This document shows, piece by piece, positions 27,480-36,635 of a DNA stretch of 64,000 bases. The DNA lies in contig NZ_JADYVE010000009.1 of the NCBI RefSeq assembly GCF_020193655.1, forward strand, positions 124,001-188,000, in the 5' to 3' direction. The notes under the pieces are model-generated. The model did no database searches. It was not told the DNA's origin and was given only the letters and a program-made list of their open reading frames with translations. Origin of the DNA: Ensifer sp. IC3342. GTDB taxonomy: Bacteria > Pseudomonadota > Alphaproteobacteria > Rhizobiales > Rhizobiaceae. The position numbers and the translations under genes are program-made. How positions within the stretch are numbered: position 1 is the stretch's first letter; every line of letters starts with the position of its first letter.

Positions 27480-27509
27480 GAAGCTCTGCGGGAGGAGACG
27501 CATTGCTTC
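27480..27509 (-). ncRNA. CCUCCUCCC-loop small RNA hairpin 1
   Basis: Minus-strand arms GAAGC-AAT-GC/GC-AGA-GCTTC with an internal loop enclose CTCCTCCC. It is the first of four in the transcript direction and the least perfect. Confidence 0.65.
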
Positions 27510-27535
27510 GATAACTGATCATACACCGCCGCCGA

Positions 27536-27721
27536 TCACTTCCTACGCATTTTGCTGCAATGCAGCAATGCATCGCGCGCAGAGCTGAAAGGCTGCGGAT
27601 CACCGGTATCGCCTTGCAGTGTTGCTGTTAGCGAGCGCCCGACGCGCGGGCGATACTTGCGGATGTCCGCGGGTCGAACGTAGGTCTGTTCACAACCGCC
27701 AATGCCTACGATTTCGATCAT
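27536..27721 (-). CDS. Small protein (61 aa) leading the small-RNA array
   Basis: The ATG at 27721 (GTG at 27751 also in frame) gives MIEIVGIGGCEQTYVRPADI, then RKYRPRVGRSLTATL, ending SKMRRK. The codon pattern and composition look natural. No family recognised; it is not an obvious DUF1127 protein. It ends 26 bp before the first hairpin on the same strand. This mirrors CcsR-type loci, where a small protein gene is co-transcribed with downstream CCUCCUCCC RNAs processed from its mRNA tail. Confidence 0.55.
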   Translation of the reverse strand: MIEIVGIGGCEQTYVRPADIRKYRPRVGRSLTATLQGDTGDPQPFSSARDALLHCSKMRRK

Positions 27722-27796
27722 CTTCGCGCAGATCCTCCATGGCGATCTCACCTTGGATTGCTACATGCGAGAAGCCGAAGCGGACTGAACCGCCGG

Positions 27797-28948
27797 TCAG
27801 TGTTCCCGGCCTTTATCAACCAAAGACAGCGACTGCTGATTTGACGATGATCCCACCATCCGGGCTTCTGCGCATTTGGCGGCCGGTAGCCACGCGAAAG
27901 ACTTGCGCAATTGCAGCGCCGGCGGCACCCGCGACCACAGGGTTTTCATGCGTTCCCTGCCATTTCGGCTTTTCCGCACCGCCTGGCCCGTCACAATGCG
28001 CTGCGACCAGCGGAAGCCGATCTCGTGAAAATACAGGTCGGCATGCTGCGGGCTGATATGATGAAAGACGCCGGCAATTGTGCGACGGACACGGGAATTG
28101 AATCCTTCGACCGAATTGACATGAACGGCGTCCCGAACGTATTCGCGGCTGGAATGCTTCACGGTGTCATGCCTGGCATAGTTCTCGCCAAGGGCTATGA
28201 ACGCTGTCGCCTCATCACTCATCAAGCAGGCATGAGGCTCGATCTGCGTTCCAGCGGCGCGCGCCGCTGCACGTAGCGAAAGACCAGTCACCACCGCAGC
28301 ACGGGCGTCACCGGCCGGAGTGCCGGGTGTGACGTCATCTGGTCGCTGCACCATCACCATGGCCGGTGTCTTCTGCGTGTTCGGCAGACCTTTTCGGCCT
28401 CGTCCAGGCGGTGGATCGTCCGGATTTATTCTCGATCGCCCACCGAGATGAAAATGATCGATCTCCACCGTGCCTTCGAGCATGTGCTCGCGCGCCGCCA
28501 TGAGACGCAGCGCGTGTCCCATCCGCCAGGCTGTGGGTTGGCTCACCCCCAGAGCCTCGGCAAGGCGCACCGAGGATAAACCTTTATCCGACTGCAGTAT
28601 AAGCCACATACCCTTCGGCCAGACACTCAAAGGCAGCTTTGTGGAATGCAGAGGCGTGTGTGTCGTCACCGTGAACTGGAACCGACAATCACCATTGGAG
28701 CATTGATAGAGACCCGGACGCGCACGCCGCTTGCCAGCATCGCGCCCGGCTATCGCGATCGAGCGTTTGTAACCACAGGCAGGGCAAACTCTCCCAGCCG
28801 GCCACACCATGCTTTCCAGCAATCTCCGACACTGCTCCTCATCGCGAAAGGCCACGATCATATCTTCCGCGGTCCGAATGTTGGTAAGCGCTGCAAGCAT
28901 CGTTTCCGGCATTCTCATCTCCTTCGGGTCATGTCCGAAGAATCGCAT
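27797..28948 (-). CDS. IS1595-family transposase
   Basis: 383 aa. An N-terminal zinc-ribbon of the C-x2-C...C-x4-C type (VCPACGYKRS ... YQCSNGDCRFQF) precedes the ISXO2-like DDE domain: first acidic residue in VEIDHFHLGG (about 163), second in LMSDEATAF, third-site region HVNSVEGFNSRVRR. Length and motif order look complete, so the element may be active. The frame starts at 28948 (MRFFGHDPKEM), with an in-frame ATG at about 28915. The stop lies just outside the left inverted repeat, which the reading frame crosses (SLVDKG). Confidence 0.88.
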   Translation of the reverse strand: MRFFGHDPKEMRMPETMLAALTNIRTAEDMIVAFRDEEQCRRLLESMVWPAGRVCPACGYKRSIAIAGRDAGKRRARPGLYQCSNGDCRFQFTVTTHTPLHSTKLPLSVWPKGMWLILQSDKGLSSVRLAEALGVSQPTAWRMGHALRLMAAREHMLEGTVEIDHFHLGGRSRINPDDPPPGRGRKGLPNTQKTPAMVMVQRPDDVTPGTPAGDARAAVVTGLSLRAAARAAGTQIEPHACLMSDEATAFIALGENYARHDTVKHSSREYVRDAVHVNSVEGFNSRVRRTIAGVFHHISPQHADLYFHEIGFRWSQRIVTGQAVRKSRNGRERMKTLWSRVPPALQLRKSFAWLPAAKCAEARMVGSSSNQQSLSLVDKGREH

Positions 28949-28996
28949 GGCAACCCTTGGTTAGCAAGTATATTGCTGTCTTTCGTTGATAAAGGC
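27809..28996 (-). mobile_element. IS1595-family (ISXO2-like) insertion sequence
   Basis: Terminal inverted repeats of about 22 bp: the left end begins GCCTTTATCAACCAAAGACA and the right end (complement) begins GCCTTTATCAACGAAAGACA, one mismatch. One full transposase gene is inside. No matching 8-bp direct repeat was seen in the flanks. Confidence 0.85.
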
Positions 28997-29263
28997 GTGA
29001 TACATTATGCGAATCTTTCGAGCACGGAACGAGAACATCCTCAGCAGGGCTCGTGACGAACGGCTCCCGTCGACCCATGTTGTCGTTGGCGTCCGGCGCA
29101 CCGAATGGCTCGATTTAGTGCGGGTAGCAGACGAGTGCGGCGCAGAGGGAGTGTTACGCACGTGCAGGAGCGAAATGCGAGGAAGCGCCGGTCGACGCCA
29201 GCTGCAGGAGCGTAGTTCCACACGCGAAGGCAAGGACGAGCCAACTCGACTCGAAGTTTCCGG

Positions 29264-30157
29264 CTAAAGCCTGTAGAACGATGCAGCATTGTCGTGGAAC
29301 AGCGCCATGCGCTCGCTCTCCGAGTACGCGCTCGTGATCTCCTCGAAGGCGTTCCAGATTGCATCGTAGGTGGAGAAGAGCTTGTCGACGGGGAAGTTCG
29401 ACGCGAACATGCAGCGTCTCACACCGAAGGCGGCGATGGCCTCCTCAACGTAGGGCCGGATGCTCTCGGTCGTCCACGTCCAGTCTCCCATGCCAAGACC
29501 GGAAATCTTGCAAGCGACGTTCTGCGCCTGCGCCAGCGTCTTCATGGCCTTGCGCCAGCCCTCGAAGTGCTCCTGGCCATCAACCTGCATGCCCGTATGG
29601 TTTAAGATGATCTGGACCTCGGGAAAATCACGCGCAAGGTCCAGAAACTCCTCCATCTGCCAGTAGTAGAGCTGAAGGTCGAAGCTTAGTCCGCGACGGG
29701 CCAGTTCCTTGAAGCCGCGCCGCCATTCCGGCGTCCGGCTCACCTCCGGCTCCGTCAGATAGGTCTTTGCCGGATCCTTGTGGAAATTCATCGACTGACG
29801 GATGCCGCGGAAGTTCGCGTATTGCATATGCTCGTCCAGCAGATCGCCGACGTCCGCCTTCCGCAGATCCGCGTAACCGACGATCCCGTGCGGATAGCCA
29901 TGCTTGTCGGCTACCCCTTGCAGCCAGCGCGTCTCCCCCGCCGGATCCTTCGGATCGTAGCCGACGTCCAGATGCACCGCCTTGACAAGGTTCTTGTTCC
30001 TGGCGTCCGCCAGAAAGTCGTCGATCAGATAGGTCTTGTTGATCGCAGCATAGTCGCCGAAGGCGGATGGCTTCACCCCGTCGGAGAGCCAGGGGTAATA
30101 ATTGTTCTCCAGATCCCAGAGGTGGAAGTGAGAGTCGATTATCGGAAGACTGTCCAT
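29264..30157 (-). CDS. Amidohydrolase-family (COG3618-type) hydrolase, probable lactonase
   Basis: 297-aa TIM-barrel metal-dependent hydrolase of the amidohydrolase-2 group, which includes rhamnono-/fucono-lactonases and 2-pyrone-4,6-dicarboxylate hydrolase. Features: IDSHFHLWD at residues 7-15, the central ILNHTGM strand carrying a His, and RRCMFASNFPVD near 250 with the late Asp. It is the last gene of the long minus-strand operon beginning with an SDR dehydrogenase. A dehydrogenase plus lactonase pair would turn an aldose or branched sugar into its acid. A 9-bp hairpin lies just upstream. Substrate unknown. Confidence 0.82.
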   Translation of the reverse strand: MDSLPIIDSHFHLWDLENNYYPWLSDGVKPSAFGDYAAINKTYLIDDFLADARNKNLVKAVHLDVGYDPKDPAGETRWLQGVADKHGYPHGIVGYADLRKADVGDLLDEHMQYANFRGIRQSMNFHKDPAKTYLTEPEVSRTPEWRRGFKELARRGLSFDLQLYYWQMEEFLDLARDFPEVQIILNHTGMQVDGQEHFEGWRKAMKTLAQAQNVACKISGLGMGDWTWTTESIRPYVEEAIAAFGVRRCMFASNFPVDKLFSTYDAIWNAFEEITSAYSESERMALFHDNAASFYRL

Positions 30158-30183
30158 TTTTTGTGTTCCCCTGATTGAAGCGA

Positions 30184-30205
30184 GATGCCGGAAAGATCCG
30201 GCATC
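30184..30205 (-). repeat. Intercistronic hairpin between ABC binding protein and amidohydrolase genes
   Basis: GATGCCGGA-AAGA-TCCGGCATC, a perfect 9-bp stem with tetraloop and no T-run. Placed directly after the periplasmic-binding-protein gene, it may stabilise the 5' mRNA segment or reduce expression of the last gene. Confidence 0.6.
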
Positions 30206-30225
30206 CCTCTCACTCTTTCACTTTC

Positions 30226-31197
30226 TCAATTTGCGGGCGGGAAGACGCGGTCGATCACCCCCTTGGCTTCGGCAGAATCGACCTTATCGGCGGTCACGAG
30301 CGGCATGACCAGAGCGAGATCCTTCTCGACGGGAGCGCCGGTCAGCGCGTTGTAGACCTGCTGTGTCCCGTCCAGCCCCTGGCCAACGGCCTCCTGGAAG
30401 AAGATCCCCTGAATGGCGTTGGCCTTCAGAAGGCCGATGGTCGTGGGGCTGCCATCCGCAACGGCGATTCCAACCTTGCCGGTCAGCCCGCGCGTTTCGA
30501 GCACCTTGGCCGCGCCGGTGCCCGCTTCGTCATACATGCCGTAGATCCCCTTGATGTCGGGGTGCGCTGTGAGCATGTCATTTGCCTGCGTCACCGCTTC
30601 ATTCACGGTCAGACCGCGTGTTTCCAGCATCTGCACCAGGTCGCAACCATCCGCCTTGAACGCCTCTTCCGCGCCCTTCAGATATTTCTGCGCATTCTCG
30701 CGGTCTTGCGGCAACGAGAGCATGCCGACCTTATTGCCACCGCGCTCCTTGGCGAGCTTGCAGACGAAGCTCCCCTGGGCCTTTCCGGTCTCGAAGTTAT
30801 TGGCCGTCACGGACGAGGTGTAGTCGGTCTGACCGGGTTGCGGCCCGATACCAGCGAACGCGATCGGTATGTTCTGGGACTTCAAATACGCCAGAAGCGG
30901 CGGCGTGCTCGTTGAGCTGACTGGCCCGATGACGATGGCATCCACGCCCTTCGTGACAGCCGTGCGCGCGTTGTCCATCTGCTTGGCGGGCGAGTTCTCC
31001 GATGTGAACTCGACATAGTCCATGCCGAGCTCCTCCGCCTTCTTCTTCACGCCGTAGCCGACCCACTGCCAATAGGAAATATCCAGCGACGGCGCGAGAT
31101 AGGCGACCGTTTTCTTCTCCGTAGCTTCCGCGGGGGATGCCAATCCAAGTCCTACCGCAAGCGCCACGGCAAGCCCTGCCTTCATTCTTTTTGTCAT
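30226..31197 (-). CDS. Sugar ABC transporter periplasmic binding protein (RbsB-like)
   Basis: 323 aa from the ATG at 31197. Signal peptide residues 1-29 ([20 protein letters not shown], cleavage after PAEA), then a type I periplasmic-binding fold: [40 protein letters not shown]. It captures the substrate for the adjacent permease and ATPase. The typical sugar-binding ribose/galactose pattern is diverged, so the ligand cannot be named. Confidence 0.9.
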   Translation of the reverse strand: MTKRMKAGLAVALAVGLGLASPAEATEKKTVAYLAPSLDISYWQWVGYGVKKKAEELGMDYVEFTSENSPAKQMDNARTAVTKGVDAIVIGPVSSTSTPPLLAYLKSQNIPIAFAGIGPQPGQTDYTSSVTANNFETGKAQGSFVCKLAKERGGNKVGMLSLPQDRENAQKYLKGAEEAFKADGCDLVQMLETRGLTVNEAVTQANDMLTAHPDIKGIYGMYDEAGTGAAKVLETRGLTGKVGIAVADGSPTTIGLLKANAIQGIFFQEAVGQGLDGTQQVYNALTGAPVEKDLALVMPLVTADKVDSAEAKGVIDRVFPPAN

Positions 31198-31237
31198 GCG
31201 TTCTCCTCCTCCAAATAAACGGCGATATGCTGAATTG

Positions 31238-32251
31238 TCATGCGGCCCTGCGCCGGGATTTACTGAAGCGATCAATGAGCACGGCAATGAGTATCGCGAC
31301 GCCGGTCACCGAACCCTGCCAGAAACTGTTGATGCCAATGAGATTGACGCCGTTCTGGATGACGGTGATCATCAGAGCACCAAGCGCAGCTCCGACGGCA
31401 GTTCCTGTGCCGCCGAGCAGGCTCGCCCCGCCAATGACGACTGCTGCAATCGCCTGCAGCATCAGGCTTGAACCGGCCGTGGATTCGGCGTTCAGAATGT
31501 AGGAAATCGTGAGCAGGCCGGAAAAAGACGCCAGAAGCGACGATGCTACATAGGCAAGGAATTTCGTCCGCTTGACGGGAATGCCGAGCAGAAAGGCGGC
31601 CGCCGAGCTGCTGCCAACGGCATAGAACCACCGGCCTGCCACCATCTTCTTCAAGAAAATCTCGATGGCGACAAGCAGCACGACACAGAACAGGATGTAA
31701 TTTGGCATGCCGGGAACAAGGCTGCCGCTGTTGAGCAGCCAAAAATCCGGATCGCCGATCGGCATCGAGCGCCCGTTCGTGACGATGAAGGCCAGCGAAC
31801 CGGCGACGGCGAAGGTGATCAAAGTCACCACGAAGGGCGCCAGTCCCGCGATCGTGACCAGGAAACCATTGATCGAGCCGAAGACCAGACCGACGCCGAG
31901 GCCGATGAGGCTCGCCCCCACTCCGCCGAAGCCATGGGCCATCGCCTGCGCGGTGACCATGCCCGTGAGCGAGAAGACCGAACCGACGGAAAGGTCAATG
32001 CCCCCGGTGATGACGACGAGCAGGACACCGAGCGACATGATCATCAGCGGCGCGCCCGCTTGCGTTATGTTCGCGAAATTGCCCCAGCTCAGCGCTTGGG
32101 GGACCTGGGAACCGACTGCGAGCGCCAGCAACACGATCGCAATGGCAATGGCGATTTCCGTGCGATAGGCGCCGATGACGCTTTCCCTTTGCCGGATGGG
32201 GAGCGGCGCACTGCCGTTTCGGAGTGCCTGCTGCGTGCTTGCCTCTGTCAT
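31238..32251 (-). CDS. Sugar ABC transporter permease (RbsC-like)
   Basis: 337-aa inner-membrane permease, BPD_transp_2 family, with roughly ten hydrophobic segments. The family hallmark [19 protein letters not shown] lies near residue 85, and [19 protein letters not shown] near 283 is the cytoplasmic coupling motif. Four-base overlap with the ATPase gene upstream; the binding-protein gene follows. Confidence 0.92.
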   Translation of the reverse strand: MTEASTQQALRNGSAPLPIRQRESVIGAYRTEIAIAIAIVLLALAVGSQVPQALSWGNFANITQAGAPLMIMSLGVLLVVITGGIDLSVGSVFSLTGMVTAQAMAHGFGGVGASLIGLGVGLVFGSINGFLVTIAGLAPFVVTLITFAVAGSLAFIVTNGRSMPIGDPDFWLLNSGSLVPGMPNYILFCVVLLVAIEIFLKKMVAGRWFYAVGSSSAAAFLLGIPVKRTKFLAYVASSLLASFSGLLTISYILNAESTAGSSLMLQAIAAVVIGGASLLGGTGTAVGAALGALMITVIQNGVNLIGINSFWQGSVTGVAILIAVLIDRFSKSRRRAA

Positions 32252-33741
32252 GCCGCCATTCCTGTCAATTCTGCGAGCCTGTCCTCGCTCAGTTCCTCAT
32301 GATCGATGATGCCGGCGCAGCGGCCCTCGGTGTCAAAGGCCACCACCCGGTCGCACACCTCCAGCAACTCGGCATTTTCGGTCGACCACCAGACGATGAT
32401 GGTGCCGCTCGAGGCCATGTCCCGGATGAGCTGATAGATTTCCTTCTTCGTGCCGATGTCGACGCCGCGGGTCGGCTCCTCCAACACCAGAAGCCGCGAG
32501 GGCACGCCGAGCCAGCGCGCCAATAGCAGCTTCTGCTGGGTGCCGCCGCTCAGCGTGTCGGGCAAATCCCAGAGCGAGGCTGCCTTGACCTTGAGCGCCT
32601 GCAAGAGATCGATGCATTCCACGTTTTCGCGCCCGCCTGCCAACCGGCTGCCACGGGCCACCCGGCGCGACGCCATCACATTGTCGATGATCGGCAGACT
32701 GCGAAGGACGCCTTTCTGAGACCGATCGCCCGTGATGAAGCCGGCCCCGAGGGTCGCTGCCTGGTGCGGCGAGGAGAAGCGTTGAGGCCAGCCTGAGAAG
32801 GAGACGCTCCAACGCTTCGATTGCGCCGCGCCGACGAGCGCGGAGATCAAGCTTTCCGGCCCGGCGGGCGCACCGGCAATACCGAGGATCGCGCCGGGCG
32901 GCAGCGCGATTTCGAGCCCCTCCTCCCGGATCGTCAACGCTTCGCCAACAGGCACCGCCTGGCGTACTCCCGATACGGAGCCCGTTGGCGCATGAGCGGC
33001 GAGCTGGCCCATCTTTTCCACGATCGTTGTATCGGAAAGGCTGGATGTCGCGACGCGATCGACCACGGTGCGGCCATCGCGAATGATGGTGCAGACATCG
33101 GCGATCTGCCGGATTTCCTTCATCCGGTGCGAGACGAAGACCACGGAAAGGCCGTTTTCACGGGCAAGCCGCCTCAGGAGCGAGAACAGCCGCTCGGTTT
33201 CGGCCGCCGTCAAGTTGGCAGTCGGCTCGTCGAGGAGGATCAGTTGCGCGCCGGACGACAGGGCACGGGCAATCTCGACCATCTGCCCCTCGTGCAGGCT
33301 GAGATCGCCAACCAGCCGATGCAGCGAGCTTGCGGCGAAATCGCGGTCGATTATCGCAAGCGCTTCGTAGGCCTGCCGGACGGAGCGCTTGCGATGGAAG
33401 ACGGAGAGGCCGGACGAGTAGCGCGGCAGGACGATGTTCTCCGCGACCGTGAGGTGAGGCAGAAGCGCCAACTCCTGGTGCACTACGGTAACAGTCCGCC
33501 GCCCCTCCGCCTCGGGCCGCGCGTTCCCGCCCGCATCGCGGAACTCGATCTCGCCGCCATCCTTGGCGGCGGAGCCGGTGATGATCCTGATCATGGTGGA
33601 TTTTCCGGCGCCGTTGCCGCCCAGAAGCGCGTGAATCTCCCCTCTCGCCACGGAGAAATCCACGCCCTTCAGCACTGCGGTCGCGCCATAGGACTTGGTC
33701 AATCCCCTCACGGTCACGACGAATGTCTGACGGTCGTGCAT
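32248..33741 (-). CDS. Sugar ABC transporter ATP-binding protein (RbsA-like)
   Basis: 497 aa with two ABC domains in tandem. Domain 1: Walker A GGNGAGKST near 37, signature LSLHEGQMVEIARAL near 150, Walker B LILLDEPTANLT near 171. Domain 2: degenerate Walker A (GIAGAPAGPES), signature LSGGTQQKLLLARWL, Walker B RLLVLEEPTRGVD. Asymmetric second sites are normal in RbsA/MglA proteins. Follows dctM by 13 bp, so TRAP and ABC systems share one operon. A decayed paralogue with the same dctM junction lies at 15.06-16.29 kb. Confidence 0.92.
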   Translation of the reverse strand: MHDRQTFVVTVRGLTKSYGATAVLKGVDFSVARGEIHALLGGNGAGKSTMIRIITGSAAKDGGEIEFRDAGGNARPEAEGRRTVTVVHQELALLPHLTVAENIVLPRYSSGLSVFHRKRSVRQAYEALAIIDRDFAASSLHRLVGDLSLHEGQMVEIARALSSGAQLILLDEPTANLTAAETERLFSLLRRLARENGLSVVFVSHRMKEIRQIADVCTIIRDGRTVVDRVATSSLSDTTIVEKMGQLAAHAPTGSVSGVRQAVPVGEALTIREEGLEIALPPGAILGIAGAPAGPESLISALVGAAQSKRWSVSFSGWPQRFSSPHQAATLGAGFITGDRSQKGVLRSLPIIDNVMASRRVARGSRLAGGRENVECIDLLQALKVKAASLWDLPDTLSGGTQQKLLLARWLGVPSRLLVLEEPTRGVDIGTKKEIYQLIRDMASSGTIIVWWSTENAELLEVCDRVVAFDTEGRCAGIIDHEELSEDRLAELTGMAA

Positions 33742-33754
33742 TGACGTGGCGTCC

Positions 33755-35014
33755 TCAATAGATCGTCAGGGCCGGGATGAAGCTGACCGAAAACAGGAGC
33801 AGCATCGCCATGGCGAAGAAGGGAAGAAGCTCGCGCGTCGTTTCCCCGAGCGGGGCCTTCGCAATCGACGAGGAGATGAACAGCGTCGTGCCGATCGGCG
33901 GCGTATAGAGGCCGATGCCGAGATTGATGACCATCATCAGGCCGAGTTGCACTCGGTCGAGCCCGATGGCATCGGCCAGCGGCACGAAGATCGGCCCCAG
34001 GAGCAGGATTGCGGGCGGCATGTCGAGCGGCATGCCGACGATCAGCATGATGATGTTCATCATCAGGATGATGACGATCGGGCTGGAGATGTTGGTGGCG
34101 ACCCATGCCGCCATCTGCTGCGGCGCCTGGTCGAACGTCAGAACCCAGCCCACAGCGGCGCTGCCCATGATCACCAGCATGACGACCCCGGTTCCGACAC
34201 CGGCTTCGACCACGTTGTCGCAGAACCTCTTCCAGGTAAGATCGCGATAGAAGAGCAGGCTGAGGAGCAGCGAATAGACGACCGAGAGAACAGCGACCTC
34301 GGTCGGCGTGGCGAGGCCAAAGCGCAGGAATAGGATGATGAGGACGGGCAGGAGGATGGCCGGCAGGCTGTTCAAGGCCAGTTTCGCCAGATCACGCTTG
34401 CGGATGCCGCCCTTGTGCATCCGGTATTGGCGGCGCACCGAAATGATCCAGCAGACGAGTATGAAGCTTCCCGCCATGATCAGGCCCGGCAGGATGCCGG
34501 CGAGAAAGAGATCACCCACGCTCACGCCGCTGACCAGCGAATAGAGGATCATCGGGATCGACGGCGGAATGAGGACATCGATCACTGAAGAGGTGGCATT
34601 GTTGGCTGCGCAGAGGGCGGGCGGATATCCGTGCTTCTTCTGCCAGGGAATGAGAACCGAGCCCAGTGCGCTGGCATTGGCAACGGCCGACCCGGACACG
34701 CCGCCGAAGACCACCGAAGAAATGACCGTCGTCGACAAGGGACCGCCGCGCCAGCGCTGCATCGCCGTGGAGGCAAGCTCCAGCAGTTGCCGGCCAAGCT
34801 CTCCGCCGAGCATCAGCGTACCGGCAAGCATGAAGAATGGCAGTGCCAACATCGGGAAGGACTGGGTCTGGTCGTAGACTTGCTGCGCAACCACCGAAAG
34901 CGGCACATAACCATTGAACAGAACGGCGATGCCTGCAGAGATGATGAGCGCGTAACCAACCGGCACCGCCATGACCATGAGAATGCAGAAGGCAATGATC
35001 ATGACGATCGTCAT
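33755..35014 (-). CDS. dctM: TRAP transporter large membrane subunit
   Basis: 419 aa, about 11-12 membrane segments, DctM family. Typical blocks: LPFFMLAGTLMLGGELGRQL, VSGSAVANASALGSVLIPWQ, FLAGILPGLIMAG, and the C-terminal LGIGLYTPPIGTTLF. Forms the transport channel with DctQ, driven by a Na+ or proton gradient. Overlaps dctQ by 4 bp. Confidence 0.94.
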   Translation of the reverse strand: MTIVMIIAFCILMVMAVPVGYALIISAGIAVLFNGYVPLSVVAQQVYDQTQSFPMLALPFFMLAGTLMLGGELGRQLLELASTAMQRWRGGPLSTTVISSVVFGGVSGSAVANASALGSVLIPWQKKHGYPPALCAANNATSSVIDVLIPPSIPMILYSLVSGVSVGDLFLAGILPGLIMAGSFILVCWIISVRRQYRMHKGGIRKRDLAKLALNSLPAILLPVLIILFLRFGLATPTEVAVLSVVYSLLLSLLFYRDLTWKRFCDNVVEAGVGTGVVMLVIMGSAAVGWVLTFDQAPQQMAAWVATNISSPIVIILMMNIIMLIVGMPLDMPPAILLLGPIFVPLADAIGLDRVQLGLMMVINLGIGLYTPPIGTTLFISSSIAKAPLGETTRELLPFFAMAMLLLFSVSFIPALTIY

Positions 35015-35541
35015 AGCGGCAGCTCCTGGACGTTGAGTTCGATCCGGTGCTCCCAGCCAAATCGCAACACCCTGAGGGCGGAGGCGATTGTCACGATCGC
35101 CACGAGCAGCGCTCCCGCCGCAAGTGAATAGTAGCCAACGCTATTCGGTAATTGCAGAACGGGACTGCGTTCGATCCCGGCGATGTCAGCCACCAGGACG
35201 GCTTCATAGGAAAGCGTGAGGAAGGAAATCGTGCTGACTGCCGCGGCAAGCGCAAACGCCGCATAACGAGCCCGCCCTGTCAGCTTGTCGAAAAGCCATT
35301 CGACGGCCATGTGGCCTTGCCTATGGGCGGCTAGGACAATTCCGGCCAGGATGAACCACGGAAAGATCAGCATCGGCAATTCCTGTGCGAAGGAAAAACC
35401 GCCGCTGCTCAGCGCGTAACGGGCGACGACGTTCGAGGTTGTCACGACCGTCAGCGCAATGCCGCTGGCGATCACGACGAATCTCGCGAATGAGACGATG
35501 ACACGCGCCACCAGGTCTATGGTGTTCAGTACTGCTGACAT
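35011..35541 (-). CDS. dctQ: TRAP transporter small membrane subunit
   Basis: 176 aa with four hydrophobic helices and the DctQ signature ELPMLIFPWFILAGIVLAAH followed by RQGHMAVEWL. Lies between dctP (gap 24 bp) and dctM (4-bp overlap), the standard order dctP-Q-M. Confidence 0.92.
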   Translation of the reverse strand: MSAVLNTIDLVARVIVSFARFVVIASGIALTVVTTSNVVARYALSSGGFSFAQELPMLIFPWFILAGIVLAAHRQGHMAVEWLFDKLTGRARYAAFALAAAVSTISFLTLSYEAVLVADIAGIERSPVLQLPNSVGYYSLAAGALLVAIVTIASALRVLRFGWEHRIELNVQELPL

Positions 35542-35565
35542 TGGTCCCTCCCAACCGGAAGCCGA

Positions 35566-36570
35566 TCAGGCCTTTGCAGCCTCTTCGATCTGGCTGACGA
35601 AAGCGCCGAACGGCTTCTGCCTCCAGTTCTCGCCGACGGACGCCGTCGCTTTCACGAAGGCCTCACGATCCACTTCCGCGACCTCGATGGCAGCGTTCTT
35701 GCGGAACGCCTCGAGAACCTCGGTCGCCTTTTCGGCCGACAGCTTGCGCTGAAGCTGCCCGGCCTCCTTGGCTGCGGCCTGGACGGCCTCGAGGTCGCCG
35801 CCGAGACGCGCTTGCGCGATCTTCGACATGAGGAAGGGCGTCGATTCCCACTTGTGGCCCGTCAGGCTGATGAAGCGATTGACCTCGAACAGCTTGGAGC
35901 TCTCGATGTTGGCGAGCGGGTTCTCCTGCCCGTCGACAACACCCTGCTGGAGGGCGATGTAGAGCTCTCCGAAGGCGATCTGCTCCGTGCTGGCACCGAG
36001 CGACTGGAATATGTCGATGGTCATCGGATCTGCGGGCGTGCGGATCTTCATGCCGCTGAGATCGGCGGGCGCGACGACTTTCCGCTTGGAATTGGTCAAG
36101 TGACGAATGCCGTTGTCCCACCAATCGAGCGGCACGACCCCAACCGCCTCGAACAGCTTATGGAGCTCTTGGCCGACGGGGCCGTCGAGCACCTTGATGG
36201 CGGCATCCGCGTCCTTGAACAGGAATGGCAAGCCAAGAGCCGCGAGTTCCGGCACGATGGCGGATGTAGCACCCTGACTGTTGGCGGTGAAATCCAGGGC
36301 GCCGGTGCGAAGACTGGTCAGCATGGCCGCGTCGCTGCCGAGCGTCTCGGCACGGGCAACGTTGATCGTCACGCGACCGGACGTCTTCTCGGACACCAGC
36401 TCGGCAAATCTGGCAGCAGCGACGGTGCGCGGATTTCCCGGAGCGGCGCCATGGCCGAGCGTCAAGGTGGTTCCGGCCTGCGCCGGGCGAATGCTTGTGA
36501 CAAGCGCCGGCGCGGCAAGTACGGCCGCAGCCGATCGCAGGAAACCGCGTCTCGTAGAAAGCAAATTCAT
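35566..36570 (-). CDS. dctP: TRAP transporter substrate-binding protein
   Basis: 334 aa from the ATG at 36570; the frame extends 4 codons to a GTG at 36582. It starts with a probable Tat signal (STRRGFLRSAAAVLAAPALV, twin-arginine RR near residues 6-7). DctP-family features: LGHGAAPGNPRTVAA at the start of the mature protein, the ligand carboxylate arginine region SGMKIRTPADP, and VVDGQENPLANI. DctP ligands are usually carboxylates such as sugar acids, which fits a sugar-acid pathway together with the dehydrogenase and lactonase in this operon. Confidence 0.92.
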   Translation of the reverse strand: MNLLSTRRGFLRSAAAVLAAPALVTSIRPAQAGTTLTLGHGAAPGNPRTVAAARFAELVSEKTSGRVTINVARAETLGSDAAMLTSLRTGALDFTANSQGATSAIVPELAALGLPFLFKDADAAIKVLDGPVGQELHKLFEAVGVVPLDWWDNGIRHLTNSKRKVVAPADLSGMKIRTPADPMTIDIFQSLGASTEQIAFGELYIALQQGVVDGQENPLANIESSKLFEVNRFISLTGHKWESTPFLMSKIAQARLGGDLEAVQAAAKEAGQLQRKLSAEKATEVLEAFRKNAAIEVAEVDREAFVKATASVGENWRQKPFGAFVSQIEEAAKA

Positions 36571-36635
36571 CTTCTCCTCCACTTTTATGACTGTGCGGGT
36601 CTGTCGGCCTCCTCCAGGCCAGACCCGGCGGATGT

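Noticed and set aside
30175..30915. Long plus-strand frame opposite the sugar-binding-protein gene (and similar frames at 32821-33744, 35812-36831, 37598-38578)
   Set aside because: All lie antisense to clear transport or transketolase genes and read as GC-driven low-complexity sequence.
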